NCBI RefSeq assembly: GCF_000739715.2
Contig: NZ_BBJC02000001.1
Span: 511,315 to 575,314, forward strand
From: Falsirhodobacter sp. alg1
GTDB lineage: Bacteria; Pseudomonadota; Alphaproteobacteria; Rhodobacterales; Rhodobacteraceae
DNA: 64,000 bases
Direction: 5' to 3'
The translations under genes were made by a program, and so were the position numbers. The first letter of the stretch is position 1; the number at the start of each line of letters is the position of its first letter. Below the pieces are notes generated by a model. The model was not told the DNA's origin, ran no database searches, and saw nothing but the letters and a program-made list of their open reading frames with translations. Of this stretch, positions 26,159-35,027 are shown piece after piece.

Positions 26159-27063
26159 CAGGTCATCTCGGCCAGTTTGCGGAATGCAGCGGCGCGGGTC
26201 GCGACAAAGGCCACAATGGCGCATAGCACGGGCAGCAGCCATGGCAGCAGCCAGCTGCTTCCCGAGAAACCGAGGCCCGTCAGAAAGCCGCCCGTGGTAT
26301 CCCCCGACGGCAGAATCCATACGGCAATCAGGCCGCAGACCACCCCTGTGGCGGCCCCGCCCAATGTCCGCAATGTGAACCGTCGCACGAACGCACGGGC
26401 AATATAGGCATCCTGCGCGCCGATCTGGCGCAGAACCTTCAGAATCGATTCATTCGCCGAAAGGGAGGCATTGGCGGCCAGCGTGATGATCGCACCGGTG
26501 GTTGCCAGAATCAGCAACAGCGCGCCCCATCCCAGGAACCGCAGGCGACTGGCCGCTTCGGCCAGAGGCTGGCGCCAGCGGGCATGATCGTCCAGCACGG
26601 CTCCGGGGGCCTCGGCCTCCAGCCGGAGGCGCAGGCCTTCGGCATCGTAGCCGCTGCCCTCCTCCGTCACTTCGATCAACTGCGGAATTGGCAGATCCTC
26701 TAGCGGCAGGTCGCTGCCGAACCATGGCACAAGCAAGGCCCGCTCTTCGGTTTCGCTCAATGCGCGGGCGCTGGCAACGCCGGGCGTGGTGGCCAGCAGC
26801 GCCAGCACTGCCTCGGTCTGGGCTGCAACCTGTGCCCCTTCGGCGGAAATACGGATGGTCGAGGTGCGGGCCAGCGCATCGGCCCAGCGATCCGCCAGCC
26901 GTCCCGACGCAAGCGACAGGGCAAGGGCGAAAACCGCCAGAAAGGCCATTACGCCGGCCGTGAACACCGTCAGCCATGATCCCATGCCCGTCGGTGGAAC
27001 CAGACGGTCCGCGCCCGGATCGGGGCGGACCAGATCGCGCAATGCCGTTCCCAGACCGCTCAT
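26158..27063 (-). CDS. ftsX: Cell division ABC transporter permease FtsX
   Basis: 301 residues: a first membrane helix (about 28-52), a periplasmic domain (about 53-170), and three further helices in the C-terminal half (near 175-198, 225-250, 268-293), the FtsX topology. The block NESILKVLRQIGAQDAYIARAFVRRF is the cytoplasmic loop near FtsE. FtsEX controls peptidoglycan hydrolases at the septum through envelope activators. It is encoded downstream of ftsE with a 4-base overlap. Confidence 0.92.
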   Translation of the reverse strand: MSGLGTALRDLVRPDPGADRLVPPTGMGSWLTVFTAGVMAFLAVFALALSLASGRLADRWADALARTSTIRISAEGAQVAAQTEAVLALLATTPGVASARALSETEERALLVPWFGSDLPLEDLPIPQLIEVTEEGSGYDAEGLRLRLEAEAPGAVLDDHARWRQPLAEAASRLRFLGWGALLLILATTGAIITLAANASLSANESILKVLRQIGAQDAYIARAFVRRFTLRTLGGAATGVVCGLIAVWILPSGDTTGGFLTGLGFSGSSWLLPWLLPVLCAIVAFVATRAAAFRKLAEMT

Positions 27064-27731
27064 AGTTCCGCCCCCGCCAGTTCGACGCGCCCGCCCTTGA
27101 TCCGCAGCACCCGTGCGGCGACCTGCGTCTTGGCCGCGCGGATCAGGTTCATGTCATGGGTGGCGATCAGGATGGTCTTGCCCATCCGGTTCAGTTCCAC
27201 CAGCAATGTCAGCAACCGCAACGACATCTCCCAATCAAGATTGCCTGTGGGTTCATCCGCAAGCATTACATCGGGGGATGTAATCACCGCGCGCGCCAAA
27301 GCCGCGCGCTGGCGTTCCCCGCCCGAAAGCTGCGGCGGACGTGCCCCGGCCAGATGTGTCAGCCCGACCCAGCCCAACAGATCCGACAGGTCCTGTGGAT
27401 CTCCTTCTCGGCCGGTCACACTCAGCGGAAGGGTCACATTCGCGGCAACCGAAAGGTGGTCCAGAAACTGGCAGTCCTGTTGCACGACGCCGACCCTGCG
27501 GCGCATCCGTGCCAGACCGTCGCGTCCGACACCGCGGATGTCCCGGTCGAACAGCACGACACGCCCCTTGGTTGACAGCAGTTCGCCATAGCACAGCTTC
27601 AAAAGCGTCGATTTGCCCGCGCCGGATGGGCCGGTCAGGAAATGGAACGATCCGGGTTGCAGTGTCAGATCGACGCCGCTCAATAACTCTCCTCCGCCAT
27701 AGCTGTAGGCGACGTTCTCGAAGGCGATCAC
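27060..27731 (-). CDS. ftsE: Cell division ATP-binding protein FtsE
   Basis: 223 residues from the GTG ending at 27731 (VIAFENVAYSYGGGELL), which has GGAG 6 bases upstream and matches the usual FtsE start; an earlier GTG ending at 27743 adds four residues but has no Shine-Dalgarno. ABC motifs: Walker A LTGPSGAGKSTLLK, Q-loop VVQQDCQFLDHL, signature LSGGERQRAALARA, Walker B MLADEPTGNLD and H-loop IATHDMNL. It is the ATPase partner of FtsX. The gene is divergent from the zinc-ribbon gene. Confidence 0.94.
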   Translation of the reverse strand: MIAFENVAYSYGGGELLSGVDLTLQPGSFHFLTGPSGAGKSTLLKLCYGELLSTKGRVVLFDRDIRGVGRDGLARMRRRVGVVQQDCQFLDHLSVAANVTLPLSVTGREGDPQDLSDLLGWVGLTHLAGARPPQLSGGERQRAALARAVITSPDVMLADEPTGNLDWEMSLRLLTLLVELNRMGKTILIATHDMNLIRAAKTQVAARVLRIKGGRVELAGAEL

Positions 27732-27794
27732 AGGGTTCTCCACGCGTTTGGTGCAACTTTGCCCAAGGGTCGGGCGGGTTACAACGTCCGAGGC

Positions 27795-27823
27795 TTGGAT
27801 AGCATTCGTATCATTGCTACAAC
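27795..27823 (+). promoter_or_regulatory. Putative sigma-70 promoter of the zinc-ribbon gene
   Basis: TTGGAT (27795-27800), exactly 17 bases, then TACAAC (27818-27823), about 24 bases before the ATG at 27847 and pointing away from ftsE. Confidence 0.45.
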
Positions 27824-27846
27824 ATCGAAAACTGGGGGATAAACGT

Positions 27847-28422
27847 ATGCGTCTAGGCTGCCCGCGTTGCGGCGCGCATTACGAGGTCAGTGCGGATGCC
27901 ATTCCCGCCAGCGGGCGGGAGGTGGAATGTTCGGCCTGCGGGCATGAATGGGTCCAGTATCCGGTGGTTGCGGCACTGGGCCATGACGCACCGCGCCCCG
28001 CACGCCCCCGGATGCCCCCGCCGGACCTTCCGCCCGAACCGGAGCCGGATGACGAATTTCCCGCAGAAACTCCGCTGGGCATAGCCGCCGTTCCGCCCGC
28101 CGATTTTCGACAGTTGTTGCGCGAAGAGGCCGAGCGCGAGGCTGCGGCGCGGCGCCGCGAAGGCGTACCCGTGCCTGATACGCCATCTGCCGCAATGCCC
28201 GCCGACAGTCGGGCGGGTCGCGGTGGCGGGGGATTCATGTCGGGCTTCCTGTTGGCGACATTGCCCTTGGCGCTGGCGGCGGCGGTCTATGTCGGTGCGC
28301 CCCGTCTGTCGCAGGAAGCGCCCGCATTGGCGCCCCCCTTGGCCCGGTACACGGATGCCGTGGATGATGCCCGCCTGTGGTTCGACGACCTGATCCAGCG
28401 ACAGGTCCAGAAGGTCCGCTGA
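27847..28422 (+). CDS. MJ0042-type zinc-ribbon membrane protein
   Basis: 191 residues from the ATG at 27847; the longer frame from 27748 runs through the promoter region. The N-terminus is a zinc ribbon (CPRCGAHYEV, then VECSACGHEW), followed by a Pro/Glu-rich linker (about 40-85), a charged helix (about 90-120) and one membrane helix (about 139-158, GFLLATLPLALAAAVYVG), then a short tail. Such proteins are widespread in alphaproteobacteria near ftsE and have no assigned role. The ribbon would face the cytoplasm. Its stop is directly adjacent to the convergent DUF4175 gene stop. Confidence 0.85.
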   Translation: MRLGCPRCGAHYEVSADAIPASGREVECSACGHEWVQYPVVAALGHDAPRPARPRMPPPDLPPEPEPDDEFPAETPLGIAAVPPADFRQLLREEAEREAAARRREGVPVPDTPSAAMPADSRAGRGGGGFMSGFLLATLPLALAAAVYVGAPRLSQEAPALAPPLARYTDAVDDARLWFDDLIQRQVQKVR

Positions 28423-30816
28423 TCAGAAGAAATCCAGCAGCCGCCGCAGATAGTCACGCTCCGCCTCGGGGCGCGACTGCTCTCCGGAGCGACGGCGGAT
28501 TTCCCCCAGCAGTTCCTCGGCGCGGCGACGCAATTCGTCTTCACTCTGGTTTAGGTTGTCATCCGATCCGATCCGCCGGCCTTCGCCCGTAGCGCGTCCA
28601 AGCGGGTCCTTGTCGGGGGCACCGTCATTCCCGTCCTCGGCGGTATCCGAACCGGGGTTCCCTTCTTCGGCAAGTGCCTGGTCGAACTGGCGAAGCCCCT
28701 CGCGCATTTCCTCCATTGCCTGTGCCTGCCGGTCCAATGCGCCCGAGGTATCGCCCTCCCGAAGGGCCTGTTCCGCCTGCTCCATCGCGCGGCGGGCCCG
28801 GTCCAGGCTTTGCTGTCCCTGATCGGCCCCATCGGGCAAGTCACCCAGCTCTCCGAGTTGATCGCGCAACGCACGCTGGCGATCCGCCAGATCCCTGCTG
28901 CCCTGGCCGGGGTCGGCATCCTGCAGGTTCCTAAAGGCATCGTCCGACAGCTCCTGCTGGTCGCGCAGTGTTTGCTGCAGGCCCTGCATTCCGCTTTGTC
29001 CGCTCCCTTCGCCATTGCCGCCTTCGGCAACCTGAAGATTGTCCATGAGCTGGCGCAGCTGCTCCATGAGCTGTTGGGCTTCGGCCATGCGGCCTTCGTT
29101 CATCAACTGCTGGATCCGGTCCATCATCTGTTGCAACTGGTCGCTGGACAGTTCCTGTGTTTCCCCCTGCGCCTGCTGACTGTCGGGGTTCTGTCGGGCG
29201 TCTTCGGCCAATTTGCTGATGTAATCGTCGGTGGCTTCCCGCAGGTCGCGCATCAGGTCTTCGATCTCCGAAGGATCGGCACCGTCGCGCATTGCCTGTG
29301 ACAGGCGGTCCTGTGCCTGACGCATGCGTTCAAGGGCGGAATCGGGGTTGCCCTCTTCGATCAGCAGGGCGATTTCCCACAATTGCGCCGCAATGCCGTC
29401 CCGCGCCTCGGGGGTCAGGGTCGTGGCCTGCGATGACAGTTCCCGTGTCAGCACGCGCAGCCGGAGAAAGGCGCGTTCGTTGGTGAAAAGCCCCTCGGGG
29501 CGATAGGTGATCGCCCGCAGCACCTCGCCCACCCGCGGGGCATTCGCGCGGGACCACAGCAGATCGCGCCGCATTTCGATCAACGCCGAGGCCAGTGGAT
29601 CGAAGAACCGCTTGCCGGGCAGGGTGACGTGCAAGGGTTCTGCCGTGCCGGATTGACCGGCGGCATCCGTGGCGACAAGGCTGATGGTGACGGGCAGATT
29701 GGCAAAGGGATGCTGCGCCAGATCCTGTGTCAGCACCTCGGAGAACTTGCGACGATCACCGGCGATGGGCAAAGGCAGATCCAGCGTGATGGGGTCGCGC
29801 GCCTCGGGATCGACGGTCAGGCCATAACGGCGGTCAATGGCGGGCATGTCCAATGCGATGGTGGCATTGGCGGCTGTGACCCCGTAATCATCCTCGGCCT
29901 GAAAGGGCAGGCGCATTTCCCCGCTCGTCTCGCGCTCCATGTCGGCGGGGCCGCTGATGCGGGGCGGCATGTCGGGGATCATCCGCAAGGACCATTCGCG
30001 ACCGTCGTTACCGGCGATCGTCAGGGTGCCGGAGCGGTTCAGCACGAAGTCCTGCCGGGGATCGGAGGCGGTGGCGGCCTCGGTTCGGGCAGAGACGGTT
30101 TCATCCACGGTCAGGGCGCCTGGCGCGCCATAGAGCCGGATCTGGATACGACTGCCCTGGGGCGCGTCTACCGGTCCTGCCGTCAGGTCATTCAGATATA
30201 GCGAGGGTTTGCCGGTATAGGAGGGGGGCTGGACCCATGCCTCCCATTGCGGACCGGTGGTTGCGGCAGCCCCGCCGGTGGCGAGATCGGATACCGTGGC
30301 GACCCGCCAGACCGAGCCGAACATCAGCGCGGCCACCAGCGCCGTCAGCGCCACATAGCGCAGGGCGAAGGGATCGCGTGCGGCCAGATCGGGCCGGGGT
30401 GGCACGGCGCGGGCCGCGGCTGCACGTTTCGCCATCCGTTCGCGGTGTGCCTGCCATACTGCGGCAGATGCGGGATCGGTAGCGCCGATGGCCTGCGTAT
30501 CGTGCCATGCCGCAATCGGCTGGCCGGGCATAGCGGCATCAAGGCGGGCAATCGCCTCGGCCCGCCTTGGACGGCGGAAGGTGCGGATGCCGTAAACGAC
30601 CGAAGCGATCCCGCCCAGAACCACGATCACCATCCAGGCCCAGAGGACCTCCAGCGGCAATTGGTCCTGTACGCCAAAGGCCAGAATGGCGAATGTCAGA
30701 AGCGCGATGGTCCAGAGCGGCCAGAATGACCGTGACAGACGTTCGGCCCATAATCCGGCCCATGTCAGCCGGATGGGCCAGATCAGCCGCTTGAGGATCG
30801 TATCGTTGCCGGTCAT
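28423..30816 (-). CDS. Large membrane protein of the TIGR02302/DUF4175 family, unknown function
   Basis: 797 residues. Helices near residues 30-50, 56-76 and 153-170 are followed by a long periplasmic or soluble part with an Ig-like/beta middle (about 190-420) and a Gln/Glu/Asp-rich coiled C-terminal half (about 520-770, e.g. DQLQQMMDRIQQLMNEGRM). This matches TIGR02302, a family restricted mainly to alphaproteobacteria. A RRAEAIARLDAAMPG string near residue 85 is typical of its start. It is 28 bases downstream of lysA on the same strand. Function is unknown; the shape suggests an envelope scaffold. Confidence 0.82.
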   Translation of the reverse strand: MTGNDTILKRLIWPIRLTWAGLWAERLSRSFWPLWTIALLTFAILAFGVQDQLPLEVLWAWMVIVVLGGIASVVYGIRTFRRPRRAEAIARLDAAMPGQPIAAWHDTQAIGATDPASAAVWQAHRERMAKRAAAARAVPPRPDLAARDPFALRYVALTALVAALMFGSVWRVATVSDLATGGAAATTGPQWEAWVQPPSYTGKPSLYLNDLTAGPVDAPQGSRIQIRLYGAPGALTVDETVSARTEAATASDPRQDFVLNRSGTLTIAGNDGREWSLRMIPDMPPRISGPADMERETSGEMRLPFQAEDDYGVTAANATIALDMPAIDRRYGLTVDPEARDPITLDLPLPIAGDRRKFSEVLTQDLAQHPFANLPVTISLVATDAAGQSGTAEPLHVTLPGKRFFDPLASALIEMRRDLLWSRANAPRVGEVLRAITYRPEGLFTNERAFLRLRVLTRELSSQATTLTPEARDGIAAQLWEIALLIEEGNPDSALERMRQAQDRLSQAMRDGADPSEIEDLMRDLREATDDYISKLAEDARQNPDSQQAQGETQELSSDQLQQMMDRIQQLMNEGRMAEAQQLMEQLRQLMDNLQVAEGGNGEGSGQSGMQGLQQTLRDQQELSDDAFRNLQDADPGQGSRDLADRQRALRDQLGELGDLPDGADQGQQSLDRARRAMEQAEQALREGDTSGALDRQAQAMEEMREGLRQFDQALAEEGNPGSDTAEDGNDGAPDKDPLGRATGEGRRIGSDDNLNQSEDELRRRAEELLGEIRRRSGEQSRPEAERDYLRRLLDFF

Positions 30817-30843
30817 TCCACCTGCCTTACGTGGCCATAATTG

Positions 30844-32109
30844 TTACAACCACTCCGGGATCGTATCGCGTGCGAGGATTTCTTCAAATGTGGGTCGCGC
30901 GCGGATGACGGCATAGTGATCGCCATGCACCAGCACTTCGGGCACCAGCGGCCGCGTATTGTATTCGGAGGCCATGACCGCGCCATAGGCCCCTGCTGAA
31001 CGGAAGGCGACCAGATCCCCGGCCTTGAGCTGCGGCAGGGGCCGCGCCTTGGCAAAGGTATCCCCGGTTTCGCATACTGGACCCACCACATCGAATGTAT
31101 GGGTATCGACACCCGGCTCCGGCTCTTCCACCGCGACGATGTCATGATGCGCGCCATACATCGACGGGCGGACCAGATCGTTCATTGCGGCATCAAGGAT
31201 CAGGAAATCGCGACCCTCTCCTTCCTTGACGTAGATGACGCGGCTGACCAGAACACCGGAATTGCCGGAGATCAGGCGACCGGGTTCGATCTCGATCTCG
31301 CAGCCAAGATCTCCTACGGTGCGTTTGATCAGATCGCCGTATTCGGTAGGCAGGGGGGGCGCCTCGTTGCCGCGGGCATAGGGGATGCCAAGGCCACCCC
31401 CCAGATCCAGACGGCGGATGTCATGCCCCTCGGCCCGCAGCTGCCGGGTCAGATCGGCAACCTTGGTATAGGCCTGCTCGAAGGGTTCCAGTTCGGTCAG
31501 CTGGCTGCCGATATGCACGTCGATGCCGATCACCTCAAGGCCGGGCAGGGATGCGGCTTCGGCATAGACCTCGGAAGCGCGGGCAATCGGGATGCCGAAT
31601 TTGTTCTCGGATTTTCCTGTCGCGATCTTTTCATGGGTGCGGGCATCCACATCGGGATTCACGCGAATCGTGATGGGCGCGACCAGCCCCAGGGAGGTGG
31701 CGACCTCGGACAGGGCGCGCATCTCGGGTTCCGATTCCACGTTGAACTGGCGGATACCGCCGGTCAGCGCCATGCGCATTTCATCACGGGTTTTGCCCAC
31801 GCCGGAAAAGACGATCCTGTCCCCCGGCACGCCTGCGGCCTTGGCCCGCATGTATTCGCCACCCGACACCACATCCATGCCTGCGCCCAGTTCCCCAAGG
31901 GTTTTCAGCACCGCGAGGTTCGACAGCGACTTGATCGCAAAGCATACCATATGCGGCAGGGGGGACAGCGCCTCGGTGAACAGCTTGTAATGGCGGGTCA
32001 GCGTGGCGGTGGAATAGCAGTAGAACGGCGTTTGCACGACCTGGGCAATATCGGCAAGGGCGACATCTTCGGCATGCAGGGTGCCCGAACGGTACAAGAA
32101 ATGGTCCAT
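30844..32109 (-). CDS. lysA: Diaminopimelate decarboxylase
   Basis: 421 residues of the alanine racemase-like PLP barrel family. PLP lysine in VCFAIKSLSN (Lys60); also FSGVGKTRDEM, HIGSQLTELEPF (His ligand), LDLGGGLGIPY, EPGRLISGNSGVLV and the substrate Cys in GPVCETGDTFA. It decarboxylates meso-diaminopimelate to L-lysine, the last step of that pathway and a competitor for peptidoglycan precursors. The start overlaps the stop of a 48-aa lipoprotein gene, the argH-lipoprotein-lysA order common in alphaproteobacteria. Confidence 0.97.
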   Translation of the reverse strand: MDHFLYRSGTLHAEDVALADIAQVVQTPFYCYSTATLTRHYKLFTEALSPLPHMVCFAIKSLSNLAVLKTLGELGAGMDVVSGGEYMRAKAAGVPGDRIVFSGVGKTRDEMRMALTGGIRQFNVESEPEMRALSEVATSLGLVAPITIRVNPDVDARTHEKIATGKSENKFGIPIARASEVYAEAASLPGLEVIGIDVHIGSQLTELEPFEQAYTKVADLTRQLRAEGHDIRRLDLGGGLGIPYARGNEAPPLPTEYGDLIKRTVGDLGCEIEIEPGRLISGNSGVLVSRVIYVKEGEGRDFLILDAAMNDLVRPSMYGAHHDIVAVEEPEPGVDTHTFDVVGPVCETGDTFAKARPLPQLKAGDLVAFRSAGAYGAVMASEYNTRPLVPEVLVHGDHYAVIRARPTFEEILARDTIPEWL

Positions 32110-32255
32110 CAGCGATTAATCTCGGCAACTGTTTCGGCAGGGAAGGTATCGCTGCCATTGGGGGCAATCGGTTCACCATCGACGCCACAACCGGACATGG
32201 TCGTAAAGGCGACAAAGGCCAGAAGGCAGGCCAGAAGGATCGGATGGCTCATCAT
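32109..32255 (-). CDS. 48-aa LptM-like lipoprotein upstream of lysA
   Basis: A short gene read from two adjacent ATG codons (32255 or 32252) after TGAGG. The product has a lipoprotein signal (residues 3-20) and lipobox MSGC at 20-23, then GVDGEPIAPNGSD. The C-G-x-x-G-x-P pattern right after the lipid-bearing Cys is the mark of LptM (YifL), a small outer-membrane lipoprotein that in E. coli sits upstream of dapF and helps LptD maturation in the LPS translocon. The stop overlaps the lysA start. Homology is judged from a very short motif plus synteny. Confidence 0.68.
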   Translation of the reverse strand: MMSHPILLACLLAFVAFTTMSGCGVDGEPIAPNGSDTFPAETVAEINR

Positions 32256-32259
32256 AACC

Positions 32260-32415
32260 TCAGCGATTGACGTGGACGCCAACGGAGCCGATGCGGCTGC
32301 TGACGGATTGTGAGAACTTGGCACCATCCTGCACCGTGCCGCTGTCCGAACCCGCAAGGGGTGCGGGCTGGCATGCGGCGAGCATCATGAGGGGAAGGAT
32401 GGCAAAAGGGTTCAT
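32260..32415 (-). CDS. 51-aa lipoprotein downstream of argH, unknown
   Basis: Starts at the ATG ending at 32415, overlapping the argH stop (ATGA), which strongly supports translation. It has a short lipoprotein signal ([12 protein letters not shown], Cys15) and a mature part of about 36 residues: polar, then [19 protein letters not shown]. It ends 4 bases before the LptM-like gene. No family recognised. Confidence 0.65.
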   Translation of the reverse strand: MNPFAILPLMMLAACQPAPLAGSDSGTVQDGAKFSQSVSSRIGSVGVHVNR

Positions 32416-33812
32416 CCCAGACGCTCTTTCCAGCGGGCGACTTGCGCGCGCACCTGATCGGGGGCCGTACCGCCATAGGACATGCGGGAACGGACGGAAT
32501 TTTCTACACCCAGAACCGCGAACACATCGGCGCGGATGCCGGCGTGCACGCCCTGCATGTCGGTCAGGGTCAGATCCGGCAGATCGCATTCCCTGGATTC
32601 GGCCAGTGCCACCAGTGTGCCTGTGACGTGGTGGGCATCGCGGAAGGGAAGGCCCAGTTCCCGCACCAGCCAATCGGCAAGATCGGTCGCGGTGGAGAAG
32701 CCGGAGGCCGCGGCGCGCCGCAGTTCCTCGGTATTGGCCTGCATGTCGCCGACCATGCCCGTCATCGCGGCCAGGCAGAGCATCAGCGTGTCAGCGGCAT
32801 CGAAAACCTGTTCCTTGTCTTCCTGCATGTCCTTGGAATAGGCCAGCGGCAGACCTTTCATCACCGTGAACAGAGCTACTGTGGCCCCCATGATCCGCCC
32901 GATCTTGGCGCGGAGCAGTTCAGCGGCATCGGGGTTCTTCTTTTGCGGCATGATGGAGCTGCCGGTTGTCCAGCGATCCGACAGGCGTACAAAGCGGAAC
33001 TGGGCACTGGACCAGATCACCAGCTCTTCGGCAAAACGGCTCAGGTGCATCGCGCAGATCGAGGACGCCGAAAGGAATTCCAGCGCGAAATCACGGTCGG
33101 CCACGCTGTCGAGGCTGTTGGCCGTGGGCCGGTCGAAGCCGAGCGCGCGAGCCGTAGCCTCGCGGTCAATCGGAAAGCTGGTGCCGGCCAGCGCAGCAGA
33201 ACCCAGCGGACATTCGTTCATCCGTGCCCGGGCATCGCGGAAGCGCGACAGATCACGCCCCAGCATTTCGGCATAGGCCAGCATGTGGTGGCCCCAGGTG
33301 ACGGGCTGTGCTGTTTGCAGATGGGTAAAGCCGGGCATGACCCAATCGGCCCCGGCCTCGGCCTGCGATACGAATGCACGGATCAGCGCCTCGAGACCCG
33401 TAATTGCCGCATCGCACTGGTCGCGTACCCACATCCGGAAATCGAGCGCGACCTGATCGTTGCGCGACCGGGCCGTATGCAGACGGCCCGCAGGTTCACC
33501 GATCACTTCCTTGAGGCGGGCCTCCACATTCATGTGAATGTCCTCCAGCTCTACCCGGAACGGAAATTCACCGCCCTCGATCTCTGACAAGACCGTGAGA
33601 AGACCTTGGCCGATGGCTTCTGCATCGTTATCCGTAATGATACCTGTGGCGGCCAGCATTGCCGCATGGGCCCGTGATCCGGCAATGTCCTGTGCCGCCA
33701 TACGTTTATCGAACCCGATCGAGGCATTGATTGCCGTCATGATCGCGTCCGGTCCGGCGGCAAATCGTCCGCCCCACATAGCGTTGGCAGAGGTCTTATC
33801 GGATACGGTCAT
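32412..33812 (-). CDS. argH: Argininosuccinate lyase
   Basis: 466 residues of the fumarase/aspartase superfamily. It splits argininosuccinate to arginine and fumarate. Visible blocks: [11 protein letters not shown] near the N-terminus, [39 protein letters not shown], and the signature [11 protein letters not shown] (residues 284-294, with the catalytic Ser loop). The start is only 22 bases from the divergent thioredoxin-like gene, so the promoters of the two must overlap each other's 5' ends. Heads the argH-lipoprotein-lptM-like-lysA unit. Confidence 0.97.
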   Translation of the reverse strand: MTVSDKTSANAMWGGRFAAGPDAIMTAINASIGFDKRMAAQDIAGSRAHAAMLAATGIITDNDAEAIGQGLLTVLSEIEGGEFPFRVELEDIHMNVEARLKEVIGEPAGRLHTARSRNDQVALDFRMWVRDQCDAAITGLEALIRAFVSQAEAGADWVMPGFTHLQTAQPVTWGHHMLAYAEMLGRDLSRFRDARARMNECPLGSAALAGTSFPIDREATARALGFDRPTANSLDSVADRDFALEFLSASSICAMHLSRFAEELVIWSSAQFRFVRLSDRWTTGSSIMPQKKNPDAAELLRAKIGRIMGATVALFTVMKGLPLAYSKDMQEDKEQVFDAADTLMLCLAAMTGMVGDMQANTEELRRAAASGFSTATDLADWLVRELGLPFRDAHHVTGTLVALAESRECDLPDLTLTDMQGVHAGIRADVFAVLGVENSVRSRMSYGGTAPDQVRAQVARWKERLG

Positions 33813-33834
33813 GAGATAGCCTTTGGAGGATGGT

Positions 33835-34377
33835 ATGCTTCGGATCGGTCTTTGTGTCGTCTATACCGCCTTGGCGCTTGGCGCAAATGCGGCGATTGCG
33901 GATGTTCCTGCTGCACAATCAGTACAAGCGGGGGATATGCGCAAGGTCGCATTTCAGGATCCGCAGCCGATGCCCGAGGGAACGCTGCTGACGATGGACG
34001 GTGCGGAAGTGCCGACGGGCGATCTGGCGGGTCAGTGGACGGTGGTCAATTTCTGGGCAACCTGGTGCCCGCCCTGCCGCCACGAGATGCCATCGCTGGA
34101 TAAACTGCAGGTGGAGCGGCCTGATCTGAAGGTGGTCACCATCGCATCCGGCCGGAATCCCTTGCCCAAGATCAGGGCATTCTTCGATCATGCGGACATA
34201 GGGGCGGTGACATCCCTGCGCGATCCGGATCAGTCGCTTTCGCGCAAGGCAGGGGTTATCGGCCTGCCTGTCACGCTGATCCTGAACCCGGATGGGCAGG
34301 TCGTGGGGCGTTTGACGGGCGATGCCGATTGGTCAGGTCCGGACGCCCTGGCCTTTTTCGATGCGCTTGGCAGCTAG
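33835..34377 (+). CDS. Exported TlpA-like thiol-disulfide protein
   Basis: 180 residues from the ATG at 33835, which has GGAGG 5 bases upstream (an earlier TTG would lack one). A signal peptide (residues 1-22, ANAAIADV) leads to a thioredoxin-fold domain with [17 protein letters not shown] (Cys78 and Cys81) and the cis-Pro segment [14 protein letters not shown]. TlpA-like proteins reduce disulfides in the periplasm, often for cytochrome or copper-site assembly. The last 45 bases overlap the convergent tag gene. Exact partner unknown. Confidence 0.9.
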   Translation: MLRIGLCVVYTALALGANAAIADVPAAQSVQAGDMRKVAFQDPQPMPEGTLLTMDGAEVPTGDLAGQWTVVNFWATWCPPCRHEMPSLDKLQVERPDLKVVTIASGRNPLPKIRAFFDHADIGAVTSLRDPDQSLSRKAGVIGLPVTLILNPDGQVVGRLTGDADWSGPDALAFFDALGS

Positions 34378-34923
34378 GATGCACCGTTCACGCGCCGCAC
34401 AGGTCAGCAGATGGTCATTGATCAGACCGGTTGCCTGAAGGAATGCATAGGTGATCGTCGGCCCGCAGAATTTGAACCCCCGCTTTCGAAGGTCATTGGA
34501 GATCCGGCGTGACAGATCGGTAGCCGCAGGGACATCGGCCTGCGTTTCCGGGCTGTTCACCAAAGGCGTATTTCCAACATAATCCCATAGGAATGCCGAA
34601 AAATCCGGTATCTCGAGATAGGCGCGGGCGTTGGTGATTGTCGCCTCTATCTTGCCGCGGTGGCGGATGATTCGCGTATCGGACAGCAGGCGCGCTACCT
34701 CCGGCTCTTCCCAGCGGGCGATTGTGGCGGGCTCGAATCCTTCGAAGGCCTCCCGGAAGCCGTCACGCCGACGCAGGATCGTGATCCATGACAGGCCGGC
34801 CTGAAAGCCGTCCAGCATCAGTTTTTCATAGAGCGCGCGGGAATCATATTCCGGCATACCCCATTCGGTATCGTGATAGGCGACATAGACGGGATCTGTT
34901 CCGCACCACTGGCAGCGTTGCAT
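34333..34923 (-). CDS. tag: DNA-3-methyladenine glycosylase I
   Basis: 196 residues from the ATG ending at 34923. With this start the zinc ligands fall at Cys4 and His17, the same positions as in E. coli Tag, and the C-terminal HLLTC supplies the remaining His and Cys. Other blocks: YHDTEWGMPEYD, FQAGLSWITILRRRDGFREAF, RHRGKIEATITNARAYL and RRISNDLRKRGFKFCGPT. It removes 3-methyladenine in base-excision repair. The 3' end overlaps the convergent thiol-disulfide gene by 45 bases. No Ada box or methyltransferase neighbour seen. Confidence 0.95.
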   Translation of the reverse strand: MQRCQWCGTDPVYVAYHDTEWGMPEYDSRALYEKLMLDGFQAGLSWITILRRRDGFREAFEGFEPATIARWEEPEVARLLSDTRIIRHRGKIEATITNARAYLEIPDFSAFLWDYVGNTPLVNSPETQADVPAATDLSRRISNDLRKRGFKFCGPTITYAFLQATGLINDHLLTCAARERCILAAKRIEKGQGVRT

Positions 34924-34938
34924 CGGCCCTCTCAAAAG

Positions 34939-34968
34939 TTGCCTAAAATTAGAGCTAACGGCTAATAT
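34939..34968 (+). promoter_or_regulatory. Putative promoter of the EAL gene
   Basis: TTGCCT (34939-34944), 18 bases, then TAATAT (34963-34968), about 60 bases before the ATG at 35028. The spacer holds a near repeat GCTAACGGCTAAT. Sequence match only. Confidence 0.35.
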
Positions 34969-35027
34969 TCAGGGATTGTTTACGATCAAAGGCCAAGTCT
35001 GTCGACAGCGCGATACAGGGGCGGAAT

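Noticed and set aside
26159-26320. 54-codon N-terminal extension of PlsC
   Set aside because: It lies inside ftsX in another frame; the start at 26158 shares TGATG with the ftsX stop and gives a normal PlsC length.
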